A stretch of 60,979 bases of DNA. Origin: Dehalococcoidia bacterium (GTDB lineage: Bacteria > Chloroflexota > Dehalococcoidia > Lucifugimonadales > UBA1123). Made by a program: the position numbers and the translations under genes. This document shows positions 15,774 through 23,857 of this stretch, piece by piece. Below the pieces are notes generated by a model. It had not been told where the DNA came from, did no database searches, and saw nothing but the letters and a program-made list of their open reading frames with translations. Position 1 is the first letter of the stretch, and every line of letters starts with the position of its first letter. The stretch is taken from the NCBI GenBank assembly GCA_021295915.1, contig JAGWBK010000008.1, positions 978-61,956 on the forward strand. Reading direction: 5' to 3'.

Positions 15774-16810
15774 CGAGAAGTGCCTGATGGGGCTCTTACT
15801 GGGGAGCTTCTCCTCCTACTGGGGATCAGTAGAGAGGCGGCGAGAAGCGCAATCGCGCCGATGGCGAACCACTGAAATCTCTCGATCCTCGCACTTGTGA
15901 TCTCACTTTCGACCACGGTCTTATCGAGTCTATCGAGTTCTTCGGCAATCACGGCCGCCGCGCTGGTCGAGCCGCCTGCCAGCACATATCTGCCGCCCCC
16001 GGCTTCAGCCACACTCTTGAGCACGTCCTCGTTGATCCTGGACAGCACCATATTGCCGTCACCGTCTTCCTGATAGCCGACGAGATTGCCCCAGTTGTCT
16101 TTGACCGGTATGGGCTCACCATCGGTTGTGCCAACACCTACCGTGAAGACTGTTAGTCCAGCATCCGCCGCCCGATTCGCGGCGCGTAAATAGTCGGATT
16201 CCTGCCGGTCATCTTCTCCATCGCTGATGATGACTATTGCTTTGTGGCCCACCCTGTCGTTGTTGAGACCCACCATTGACACGCTTATCGCCTTGTCGAT
16301 AACTGTGCCCTGGCGAGCGATCATTTCAGTGTCGGCTCTGTCCAGAAACGTCCGAGCCGTCGCGTAGTCAAAGGTCAACGGAAATTGGATAAAGGCCGCC
16401 CCAGAAAAGAGGACGAGTCCAACCTCGTCCCCGTGCAGTCTTTCGAGAAGGTCTGCCGCTTCCAACTTCGCGCGTGAGAGACGATCAGGCCGGACATCCT
16501 CCGCCAGCATCGACCTGGAAATGTCCAGCGCAACCATCAGTTGCACTCCATGGCGCTCTACTATCTGTTCCGTCTCGCCCCACTGTGGCCGTGCTGCTGC
16601 CAGCACGACGAGGGCAATTACGGCGATCATCAGAACACTCCTGGCGATCTGCCATGGGGTGTTCACACTTCCAATCAGTCTCCTGACGAGTACAGGATCT
16701 CCAAACCGGGACAACGCCCTCTTGCGTGCAAAGTAGGCCCATCCAACTAATCCGGCCGCGACGGGGACAACAGCAAGGAGCAACAGAAGTTGTGGATTGC
16801 CAAACGTCAT
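15770..16810 (-). CDS. batB: BatB-like VWA-domain membrane protein
   Basis: 346 residues. Two N-terminal hydrophobic segments (LLLLLAVVPVAAGLVGWAYF, ARSVLMIAVIALVVLAAARP) precede a von Willebrand A domain with a complete MIDAS start, ALDISRSM (DxSxS), and later IIISDGEDD. A C-terminal membrane segment (WFAIGAIALLAASLLIPSRR) anchors it. This is the BatA/BatB plan. The start overlaps the end of batA (ATGA), indicating translational coupling and likely equal amounts of the two VWA subunits. Confidence 0.88.
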   Translation of the reverse strand: MTFGNPQLLLLLAVVPVAAGLVGWAYFARKRALSRFGDPVLVRRLIGSVNTPWQIARSVLMIAVIALVVLAAARPQWGETEQIVERHGVQLMVALDISRSMLAEDVRPDRLSRAKLEAADLLERLHGDEVGLVLFSGAAFIQFPLTFDYATARTFLDRADTEMIARQGTVIDKAISVSMVGLNNDRVGHKAIVIISDGEDDRQESDYLRAANRAADAGLTVFTVGVGTTDGEPIPVKDNWGNLVGYQEDGDGNMVLSRINEDVLKSVAEAGGGRYVLAGGSTSAAAVIAEELDRLDKTVVESEITSARIERFQWFAIGAIALLAASLLIPSRRRSSPVRAPSGTSR

Positions 16811-17808
16811 GGAGAGGACCTCAGGATCGTGCCGAGGAGCAGTATCTCCAACAGGAGCAGTGCAGCCCCTGGAATTAGCAGCCAGCCAGCCAGCTCTTCG
16901 TGCTGGGTGTAGACCGCAACTTCGACCTCTGACTTCTCCAGCGTGTTGATCTCTTCGTAGATGCTACGCAGGCCGTCAGAATCGGTGGCGAGGAAGTACT
17001 GCCCGTTAGTACTTTCAGCGATCTCTCTGAGCATGTCCTCATCGAGGTTAAAGCGTCGGAATCCCAGACTGCCGCCTGCAAATCCCTGCGAGCGTGACGA
17101 TCCGCCCGGCGCCCCCATGCCAATTGTGTATACGCGGATGCCAAGAGTCTCGGCCGCTGCAGCCGCGGTGAGAGGATCGATTTCGCCCTTGTTGTTGACG
17201 CCGTCGGTGAGCAGCACGATCACCCTGCTCTCGGCCTCAGAGTCCTTGAGCATGTTGGCTGCGGTTGCCAGGCCCATCCCAATTGCGGTGCCGTCCTCCA
17301 ACCCCAACTTGGCGGCAAGCTCCACATCATCCAGCAGGAAGGTCAGCGCTTCGTGGTCAATTGTCGGGGGACTGTGGATGAACGCATCGGTGGCAAAGAC
17401 CACAAGTCCTACCCTGTCGTATGTCCGCTGTTCGATGAACTCAGCGATAACCTGCTTGGCCGCTTCCAGCCTGCTGGCAGGCATGAAGTCGAACGCTGCC
17501 ATCGAGCCAGAGATGTCGAGAGCGAGAGCAATGTCGACACCTTCCCCACTTATGACCTCACGCGCCTCGGTCGACTGAGGTCGAGCTGCCCCTATGACCA
17601 GCAGTGCGAGGGCTATCCAGGCAAGTGCCGAAACGTAAGGACGGAGAGTCAACTTCCAGCTTCTCGTGGACCGACGAACTGCGAGTGTGTTACCGAACCG
17701 GATTCCAGCGGGCCTGTTCCAACCCCGGGCAAACAGGGGAATAAGGGCCAGTGCAAGCACCACGGGCAGCAGGAGAAGCAATGATGGGGTGGCGAACTCG
17801 AGGTTCAA
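16807..17808 (-). CDS. batA: BatA-like VWA-domain membrane protein
   Basis: 333 residues from TTG in a TTGA overlap with the preceding gene. Hydrophobic N-terminal pair (LLLLLPVVLALALIPLFA, YVSALAWIALALLVIGAARP), VWA domain with MIDAS ALDISGSM and VLLTDGVNNKG, and a C-terminal membrane segment. Ends with ATGA overlap to batB. The MIDAS is intact, so metal-dependent ligand binding is expected, with the MoxR ATPase acting on the VWA unit as is known for MoxR/VWA pairs. Confidence 0.88.
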   Translation of the reverse strand: MNLEFATPSLLLLLPVVLALALIPLFARGWNRPAGIRFGNTLAVRRSTRSWKLTLRPYVSALAWIALALLVIGAARPQSTEAREVISGEGVDIALALDISGSMAAFDFMPASRLEAAKQVIAEFIEQRTYDRVGLVVFATDAFIHSPPTIDHEALTFLLDDVELAAKLGLEDGTAIGMGLATAANMLKDSEAESRVIVLLTDGVNNKGEIDPLTAAAAAETLGIRVYTIGMGAPGGSSRSQGFAGGSLGFRRFNLDEDMLREIAESTNGQYFLATDSDGLRSIYEEINTLEKSEVEVAVYTQHEELAGWLLIPGAALLLLEILLLGTILRSSP

Positions 17809-18824
17809 CGTGTGTACCTGCCAGACGTGTAGCCGCTGGATGGCCGGAAGCGTGACGGTGCGTCGGTGAGGCCGTTCAGCACTCTTCTTGCGGTTGCAAC
17901 TGCCGCCCGAGCGTCACTCAACTCCGGAGAAAGGCGTGCGAACTTCACGAGGTCAGCCTCGCCAAGGACATCGCCAAGAGCCCTCACATCGCTGGGTGGA
18001 ACAGGTCTGCGATCGAGCACCGAAATCGATTGCTCGGAAGTAAGCTCGGGTGCAGGAATCCGGAATTGGCCGAACAGGTAAGTCCTGAGACATTCGGCGA
18101 CAAGTGCATAGTGTTCCAGGTAGCGACCCTGCCTCGGCAGGTCCTGCCGTTCGATGCTATCCAGTGTCGCCAGGGCATGCTCAAGGGGAGTGAGGACTTG
18201 CTGGGTCTGAACGGCTGCCTCGGACAGCATCCTCCGCCAGAAATAGACGCCAAGCAGGATCAAAGCCGCCGCGCTGGTAAACCCACCGAACATCCACGGC
18301 CACGTTGCAGGGAAGGGCACTTCAGCCTGTGGCCGGATGTCTTTCAACTCGTTCGCGCCAGATGCGAGGACCGATGCGACCTCGATCTCTATTGGTCGCA
18401 CCGGACGGTTGATCACGCTGCCGTTGGGTCGTCTGATCGCAACCGATAGCTCTGGGGTAGAGTGGACTCCCGGTTGGAAGAGGACCGCTTCAATTGTCAT
18501 TGCAGAAAGCAGCGATTCGTCCTCACCGATCTCAGTTGGGAGGTGAGTAGTCTTTCGTACTTCGAACTCGCCCCATTCACGAGGCACATCAGGGAAGATC
18601 ACGTGGTGGTCGATCGGATGGCTGACCTTCAGCGTCAGCGTGAGTACATCTCCTACGGTTACTGACTCTGCATCAGCCTCCAGTCCAATACCAACAGGGG
18701 CCATCTGTGCGAAAGCCGTTTCGGACTGCAGCCCCCACGTAGCTGACAGCAGGACGGCAAGCGCTAGACTGCAACCTAGCAGTGAGACTCCCAAGCTCTT
18801 TCTCTTGCATGGCCAGCCGATCAT
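17805..18824 (-). CDS. BatD-like short protein between DUF58 and BatA
   Basis: 339 residues; ATGA overlap with the DUF58 gene. Signal peptide (SLLGCSLALAVLLSATWG), an extracytoplasmic beta-rich region of about 130 residues (DAESVTVGDVLTLTLKVSHP matches the first BatD Ig motif), one transmembrane segment near residue 180 (MFGGFTSAAALILLGVYFW), and a cytoplasmic helical tail. In other MoxR operons this position is often held by a DUF4381 protein; here the outer part is clearly BatD-like. With the full-length BatD downstream, the operon carries two proteins of this fold. Function inferred from context only. Confidence 0.75.
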   Translation of the reverse strand: MIGWPCKRKSLGVSLLGCSLALAVLLSATWGLQSETAFAQMAPVGIGLEADAESVTVGDVLTLTLKVSHPIDHHVIFPDVPREWGEFEVRKTTHLPTEIGEDESLLSAMTIEAVLFQPGVHSTPELSVAIRRPNGSVINRPVRPIEIEVASVLASGANELKDIRPQAEVPFPATWPWMFGGFTSAAALILLGVYFWRRMLSEAAVQTQQVLTPLEHALATLDSIERQDLPRQGRYLEHYALVAECLRTYLFGQFRIPAPELTSEQSISVLDRRPVPPSDVRALGDVLGEADLVKFARLSPELSDARAAVATARRVLNGLTDAPSRFRPSSGYTSGRYTR

Positions 18825-19708
18825 CTTGCCAGCCGCTTCTCCCTGCGTTTGAAGAAGTCATTCAGCCCGCTGACGTACTCCTGCCCGTTGACCAAACCAA
18901 TTCGATCAATCGCAAGAGATCTCATCATCTGGATCTTGGCCTCTTCGTCCGCACGTACCTGCTCTTCGTAGGAGCTGCGCCAGTCTTCATCGTCCGTATC
19001 AACCCACACCAACTCTCCAGTTTCGGCATCTTCCAGTGCGATGATTCCGATCTGGGGTATCTCCCATTCAACAGGATCGTGAAGATCGATGGCAACTACG
19101 TCGTGCCTCCTGGAAGTTGCTGCAAGCGCGCGGCGATACGACTCCAGTGGGGCAATGAAGTCAGAGATCAGAAACACAATGCATCGCTGTTTCTGCATGA
19201 GGTTCATCGAGTTGAGCGCCATGCCGATGTCGGTCCCAGTGCCCTCCGGCTGGAAAACGAGCAGGTCGCGGACCATCCTCAGAACGTGTCTGCGACCCTT
19301 CCGGGGAGGGACGACAAGCTCCAACTGGTCAGTGAAGACCATCAGACCGATCCGGTCATTGTTCGTAGTAGCAGCGAAAGACAGCACGGCTGCCAGCTCA
19401 GCCGCAAGTTCGCGCTTGAATCCTCCGGTCGTGCCAAACTCCGAAGAGCCGCTCGCATCGGCAAGCAGCATAACTGTAAGCTCCCGCTCTTCCTGGTAGT
19501 GGCGAATGAACGGTGAAGCCATACGAGCTGTGACGTTCCAGTCGATGCGCCTCACGTCGTCACCCGGGAAGTAAGGGCGTACTTCCTCGAACTCCATCCC
19601 ACGCCCTTTGAAAACCGACTGGTACTCGCCCGCGAACACGTCGACGACCAGGTGTTTGGCCGTAATCTCAATCCGACGGATCTGTTCCATCAGGTCAGGA
19701 GAGAGCAA
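18821..19708 (-). CDS. DUF58-domain protein
   Basis: 295 residues, starting at TTG 19708 (9 nt after the MoxR stop); a later ATG at 19690 is possible but would remove the usual N-terminal PDLMEQIRRIEI. Shows the DUF58 signature VFAGEYQSVFKGRGMEF, the VRRIDWNVTAR segment and a VWA-like loop LLADASGSSEFG. It lacks membrane segments, so it is a cytosolic partner. DUF58 proteins accompany MoxR ATPases in nearly all such operons. Confidence 0.88.
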   Translation of the reverse strand: MLSPDLMEQIRRIEITAKHLVVDVFAGEYQSVFKGRGMEFEEVRPYFPGDDVRRIDWNVTARMASPFIRHYQEERELTVMLLADASGSSEFGTTGGFKRELAAELAAVLSFAATTNNDRIGLMVFTDQLELVVPPRKGRRHVLRMVRDLLVFQPEGTGTDIGMALNSMNLMQKQRCIVFLISDFIAPLESYRRALAATSRRHDVVAIDLHDPVEWEIPQIGIIALEDAETGELVWVDTDDEDWRSSYEEQVRADEEAKIQMMRSLAIDRIGLVNGQEYVSGLNDFFKRREKRLAR

Positions 19709-19717
19709 CGGCGTGTC

Positions 19718-20710
19718 TCAGGGTACCCGGACGAGGTCCAGTATGTCGTCGACGATATTCGCCGATGAGATCGACTCTGCCTCAGCTTCGTACGTCGGGA
19801 TTACTCTGTGCCTCAGCACGTCCGGGGCAATGTGTTTGATGTCTTCAGGTGAAACGTATCCTCGTCCCTGGAGGAATGCACGTGCCCTGGCGGCGGTTAC
19901 GAGGTAGATGCTGGCCCTGGGCGACGCTCCGTAAGCGATCAAGGGCCTGAGATACCTGAGGCCGTCCTGGCTGGGATCACGGGTAGCCATTACCAGGTCC
20001 AGGACATACTCTTTGATCTTCTCATCGACATAGACGGAGCGGATCGTTTCCCGTGCCTTGAAAATCTGCTCGGGCAGGACTACCGGGTCGATGTCCGGTA
20101 GATCAGCCCCGGTCATCCTATCGATGATCAGTCTTTCCTCTGACCTGATGGGATAGTCGACGATCACCTTCAGCATGAACCTGTCAACCTGCGCCTCCGG
20201 CAGGGGATAGGTGCCTTCCTGCTCAATCGGGTTCTGAGTTGCAAGGACCAGGAACAGCGATTCGAGTGGAAAGGACGTGTCGCCAATGGTGACCTGGCGC
20301 TCCTGCATGGCCTCCAGGAGCGCGCTCTGAACTTTTGCGGGGGCGCGGTTGATTTCGTCGGCCAAGACCAGGTTAGCGAAGATCGGGCCCTTGTGGACCG
20401 TGAATTCGGATGTCCTTGGGTTGTAAATCTGGGTACCGATCAGATCGGCCGGCAGAAGATCGGGCGTGAATTGCAGCCTCGAAAACTGCGAGTTGATAGC
20501 CTGGGAGACTGTGTTAACCAGAAGCGTCTTTGCCAGACCTGGAACGCCTTCGAGCAGGATATGGCCGTCGGCCAGTAGACCGATCAGCACGCGTTCGACA
20601 AGCGTATCCTGGCCGACCACCACTTTTCTTATCTCTTCAATCAGGTTGTTGAGAAATGCGGACTCCTCCTGAACTTGCTCGTTCAAGTCTCTGATGCTAG
20701 CCAGATTCAT
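19718..20710 (-). CDS. MoxR-family AAA+ ATPase
   Basis: 330 residues; ATG 20710 with GGAG upstream. Walker A is EGVPGLAKT, Walker B LVLADEINRAPAKVQSALLE, sensor region FLVLATQNPIEQEGTYPLPE, and the C-terminal helical lid contains GASPRASIYLVTAARARAFL. MoxR ATPases act as chaperones that load metal or cofactors into, or activate, VWA-containing proteins. This is the first gene of the eight-gene Bat operon; the upstream 247-bp gap holds a candidate promoter with paired palindromes. Confidence 0.92.
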   Translation of the reverse strand: MNLASIRDLNEQVQEESAFLNNLIEEIRKVVVGQDTLVERVLIGLLADGHILLEGVPGLAKTLLVNTVSQAINSQFSRLQFTPDLLPADLIGTQIYNPRTSEFTVHKGPIFANLVLADEINRAPAKVQSALLEAMQERQVTIGDTSFPLESLFLVLATQNPIEQEGTYPLPEAQVDRFMLKVIVDYPIRSEERLIIDRMTGADLPDIDPVVLPEQIFKARETIRSVYVDEKIKEYVLDLVMATRDPSQDGLRYLRPLIAYGASPRASIYLVTAARARAFLQGRGYVSPEDIKHIAPDVLRHRVIPTYEAEAESISSANIVDDILDLVRVP

Positions 20711-20803
20711 CTGTTGCTCCGGTGTTGTTGAGAGTCGTCAACTGCGCGACCCAGTAAAGATGTATGCAAGAATCGGAGGCGACTTGCGAATTCTCAGCTC
20801 CAC

Positions 20804-20940
20804 CACACTCGGTGTGTTCCATGGAAGGGCTGTTGCCACGTGGCAAAATGTGTCGCTCCCAATAAATTATACGGAAACACGTCCAGGCGTGGATTGCCGC
20901 CCTAAACTCAATGGCGAGCCTCCAAGAGACACCGAGTGTG
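20804..20940 (-). promoter_or_regulatory. Candidate promoter and operators of the MoxR-Bat operon
   Basis: On the minus strand a consensus -10 TATAAT lies at 20871-20866 without a clear -35. Just downstream is a perfect 14-bp palindrome TTGCCACGTGGCAA (20833-20846), close to the expected start site. CACACTCGGTGT (20804-20815) and ACACCGAGTGTG (20929-20940) are exact reverse complements flanking the promoter; each is also a near-palindrome (CACNN..GTG). Together they look like operator sites, possibly bringing regulator dimers together across the promoter. This is inference. Confidence 0.45.
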
Positions 20941-20957
20941 CCACGGCAGGACCCGCA

Positions 20958-22301
20958 TTATTCCCCGACATAGAGCTCCTCAGTCAATCGGGCATTCTGG
21001 AAGGCGAGATACTGTTGGGTTGTCATGGTCGGCTGGCTCGTATCAACGACATGCTTGGCTACCTGTGCGTCGTCGTAGAGCAGGTCGATGACCGACATTG
21101 CCATCGCCTTAGCGGGATTCACCACCGCCTGGACATAGTCGTCGACAACGTAGTCGATGCTGTGTCCGGCTCCGTGGGCGGCGGTTGTGTAGGGATGAAT
21201 CACAGGCATCAGCTGGCTCAGGTCGCCCATGTCGGTTGAGCCGCCGCGGTTGCGGTCTGCGGGATGCTCAGCCACCTCGTTTTCGCCGACAATCTCCACG
21301 GCGTTGCGCTTGAACAGCTCCGTCATTGGGTCATTGTTCTTCATGGGAAGGTAGCCGGGGATCGTGACGATCTCCACACTGCCTCCCATGGTAAGTGCGC
21401 CGGCGCGGAGGCACCTGTCCATCTTGTCGTTTGCGTCTTCTATAGCCTCGGCGGTCCTTCCCCGGACTCGACCCTCGTATCGCACGTCTGCCGGTACCGA
21501 GTTTACCGCTGCCCCGCCCCTCGTCAGTACGCCGTGGAGCCTGACGTTGTTCTCATTCCGAAGCGTCTCTCGCTGGGTGTTGAGGGCATTCAGAGCGACC
21601 ATCGCCGCCTGCAGCGCGTTCACTCCCATGTGAGGAGAACTGCCGGCGTGGGCGGCTTTCCCAATAAAGCGAACGTACTTGACCACGTGCCCGTTGGAAG
21701 TGCCGCCAACTGAGAACTTGGTGGACTCCTGTGAAGTAGACGCAGTATGCACCATCATCGCCATGTCGATGTCATCGAACGCGCCAAGCCTGATGAATTC
21801 CTGCTTGCCCGCCATCAACCCTAATTGGCCTTCCTTGTGCAGTCCCCAGCGGAACTCGACGTCGATAAACTCCTCGGCTGGGACTGCTATGAAGGCGATG
21901 TTGCCAGCAAGCGACTCGAGGACTTCCGGCACCAACAGGCCTACGGCAGCTCCCAGCATCATAGGAGTCTGGCAGTGATGTCCACATGCGTGGGCTGCGC
22001 CTGTGTCGGGATCAACGTGGGGGTGGTCGAGTACTCGTAGCGAGTCGAGTTCGCCAATTACGGCGACCGTTGGCCCTGGCCTGCCGCCTTGCACAATGCC
22101 CTTCAGTCCCGTTATCGCGATGCCAGACTGGTGGCTTATTCCAAGCTCGCTAAGTTTCTCGCTCACGAAACGCGAGGTCTTGTACTCGGTGAAGCCAGGT
22201 TCTGGATTGTCGAGTATCGTCCGGGCGGTATCCATCAGCCATTCGGCGCGATCGTCGATAGCGGCCTGGGCGCTAGCCTTGAGATCATCTATATTGGGCA
22301 T
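20958..22301 (-). CDS. M20-family amidohydrolase (AbgB/aminobenzoyl-glutamate hydrolase-like), copy 1
   Basis: 447 residues; ATG 22301 with CGGAGGG upstream. Metal ligands are in HACGHH, the general base/acid region in VPAEE, and the dimerisation/domain motif in HAGSSPHMGVNALQAA. The C-terminal STDMGDLSQLMPVIHPY is shared with AbgB-type amidohydrolases. Such enzymes cleave N-acyl or amide bonds of amino-acid conjugates. The adjacent gene is a close paralogue with the same motifs, so this is a tandem duplication. Substrate unknown. Confidence 0.88.
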   Translation of the reverse strand: MPNIDDLKASAQAAIDDRAEWLMDTARTILDNPEPGFTEYKTSRFVSEKLSELGISHQSGIAITGLKGIVQGGRPGPTVAVIGELDSLRVLDHPHVDPDTGAAHACGHHCQTPMMLGAAVGLLVPEVLESLAGNIAFIAVPAEEFIDVEFRWGLHKEGQLGLMAGKQEFIRLGAFDDIDMAMMVHTASTSQESTKFSVGGTSNGHVVKYVRFIGKAAHAGSSPHMGVNALQAAMVALNALNTQRETLRNENNVRLHGVLTRGGAAVNSVPADVRYEGRVRGRTAEAIEDANDKMDRCLRAGALTMGGSVEIVTIPGYLPMKNNDPMTELFKRNAVEIVGENEVAEHPADRNRGGSTDMGDLSQLMPVIHPYTTAAHGAGHSIDYVVDDYVQAVVNPAKAMAMSVIDLLYDDAQVAKHVVDTSQPTMTTQQYLAFQNARLTEELYVGE

Positions 22302-22319
22302 GTTGGCCCTCCGTGTGGT

Positions 22320-23651
22320 CTACTCGGTATGGGTGCCCTCTTTCACCATCGAGCGCATCAATTCTAGGTAACTTTGCTTAGTCAACGGCGGCCGGCAATC
22401 GCCTGCGATCCTTCGCGCGTTCTCAGCTCCGTGGGTGAGTAGGTCTATGACCGTCATCGTCATCGCTTTTGCCCCTGTCAGCACTCCCAGTTCGTAGTCC
22501 TGCACGACGTAGTCGTTGCCGTGACCGCTCCCCGTCGCAGCGTTGACATACGGATGTATGACCGGCATCAGCTGTGACACGTCACCCATGTCGGTGGAGC
22601 CGGTCCGGTGCCCCAGCCTTCTGACGCTTTCACTTCCAACGAGAGTTCTGGCATTGGCGCCGTACAGTTCAAGCATCGACTCATCGGACTGAATTGGAAG
22701 ATATCCCGGCAGTGTAGTTATCTCTACTGAGCCTCCGACAGCCATGGCCCCGGCGCGCAGCGCTCGGTCAACTTTAGTGGAGGCGTCGAGGAAGGCCTCC
22801 GTTCGCGCTCCCCGGACGTAGGTCTCCATGCGAACGTCGGCAGGCACTGAGCTCACTGCGACACCGCCCTGAGTGACAATCGGATGAATACGAACCGTAT
22901 CCGGATCCTGGTAGGTCTCCCTCTGTGCGTGAATTGCGCTCATGGCAATCATTGCCGCATTAAGGGCGTTGACTCCCAGATGTGGAGCGCCGCCGGCGTG
23001 GGAAGCTCTTCCCAGGAATCGAATTCTCTTGGCGACCATTCCGTTGTTGGTCCCACCGAACGCGATCGTGCCGCTGTCGGAGTCTGTGCTCGACGTGTGG
23101 GTCATCATCGCCAGGTCCACGTCGTCCAGCTCTCCAAGTCTTATGAATTCGGGCTTTCCGCCGATGAACTCGAGCTTGCCCTCACGTCTAAGGTCGTCCC
23201 GGTACTCGACTTCGATGTACTCCTCAGCCGGAACTGCCATCAGTGCAACGTGACCCGTTAGGGAGTCGAGCACGCCCTCTGCAAGTAGTCCTGCCGCGAC
23301 TCCCAGCATCATTCCAATCTGGCAGTGGTGGCCGCAGGCATGGGCGGCCGAAGTGTCCGGGTCTGCGTGCGGATGTCCTAGCACCTTCAGCGAGTCAAGC
23401 TCGCCCATGACCGCCACTGTAGGTCCGTCCGTCCCCCCATGAAGGTCGCCCCGCAGCCCTGTAATTCCAATGCCGTCCTTGTAAGGAATCTCCAGTCGTT
23501 GGAACGCCTCGGCGACGGTCTTTGCCGTCTTGAACTCCCGGAACCCTGGCTCTGGGTTATCAAGAATCGTCTTCGTGATCCCGATTAACTCGTCTCCTCG
23601 CCGGTCTATCTCGGCGAGCGCAATCGACTTAATCTCATCGACTGTCCTCAT
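22320..23651 (-). CDS. M20-family amidohydrolase, copy 2 (tandem paralogue)
   Basis: 443 residues; ATG 23651 with GGAG upstream. Same architecture as copy 1: HACGHH, VPAEEYIEVEYRD, HAGGAPHLGVNALNAA and STDMGDVSQLMPVIHPY. The two genes are 18 nt apart and co-oriented, likely one operon with copy 2 first. The shared HACGHHCQ, PEPGF and C-terminal motifs point to a recent family expansion, while the middle regions differ, suggesting distinct substrates or a heteromer. Confidence 0.88.
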   Translation of the reverse strand: MRTVDEIKSIALAEIDRRGDELIGITKTILDNPEPGFREFKTAKTVAEAFQRLEIPYKDGIGITGLRGDLHGGTDGPTVAVMGELDSLKVLGHPHADPDTSAAHACGHHCQIGMMLGVAAGLLAEGVLDSLTGHVALMAVPAEEYIEVEYRDDLRREGKLEFIGGKPEFIRLGELDDVDLAMMTHTSSTDSDSGTIAFGGTNNGMVAKRIRFLGRASHAGGAPHLGVNALNAAMIAMSAIHAQRETYQDPDTVRIHPIVTQGGVAVSSVPADVRMETYVRGARTEAFLDASTKVDRALRAGAMAVGGSVEITTLPGYLPIQSDESMLELYGANARTLVGSESVRRLGHRTGSTDMGDVSQLMPVIHPYVNAATGSGHGNDYVVQDYELGVLTGAKAMTMTVIDLLTHGAENARRIAGDCRPPLTKQSYLELMRSMVKEGTHTE

Positions 23652-23679
23652 ATTCGAACTCCAAACTCAAACTGGCGCG

Positions 23680-23711
23680 ATTTTAGCACGATAGGCAAGG
23701 TGTGGCTTGCC
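23680..23711 (-). promoter_or_regulatory. Candidate promoter with inverted repeat for the M20 pair
   Basis: Minus-strand extended -10 TGCTAAAAT (TAAAAT at 23685-23680). GGCAAG (23694-23699) and CTTGCC (23706-23711) form an inverted repeat where a -35 would lie; it may be an operator. Weak evidence. Confidence 0.35.
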
Positions 23712-23771
23712 ATCCCCAAACGACAGAGGAAAGGCCCCACTTTGGCAGAGAGAAATGTTGGAACAGTGTCG

Positions 23772-23800
23772 TTGCCCACTTAGCCTCTCTGTGCTACATT
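23772..23800 (+). promoter_or_regulatory. Candidate promoter of the CocE-family gene
   Basis: TTGCCC (23772-23777), a 17-bp spacer and TACATT (23795-23800), 57 nt before ATG 23858. Moderate match to sigma70 consensus. Confidence 0.4.
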
Positions 23801-23857
23801 CACGCCGAGTAGATACTTCATATCGAATTCAAAGTCGCGACTGGGCGGAGGCTTCTC

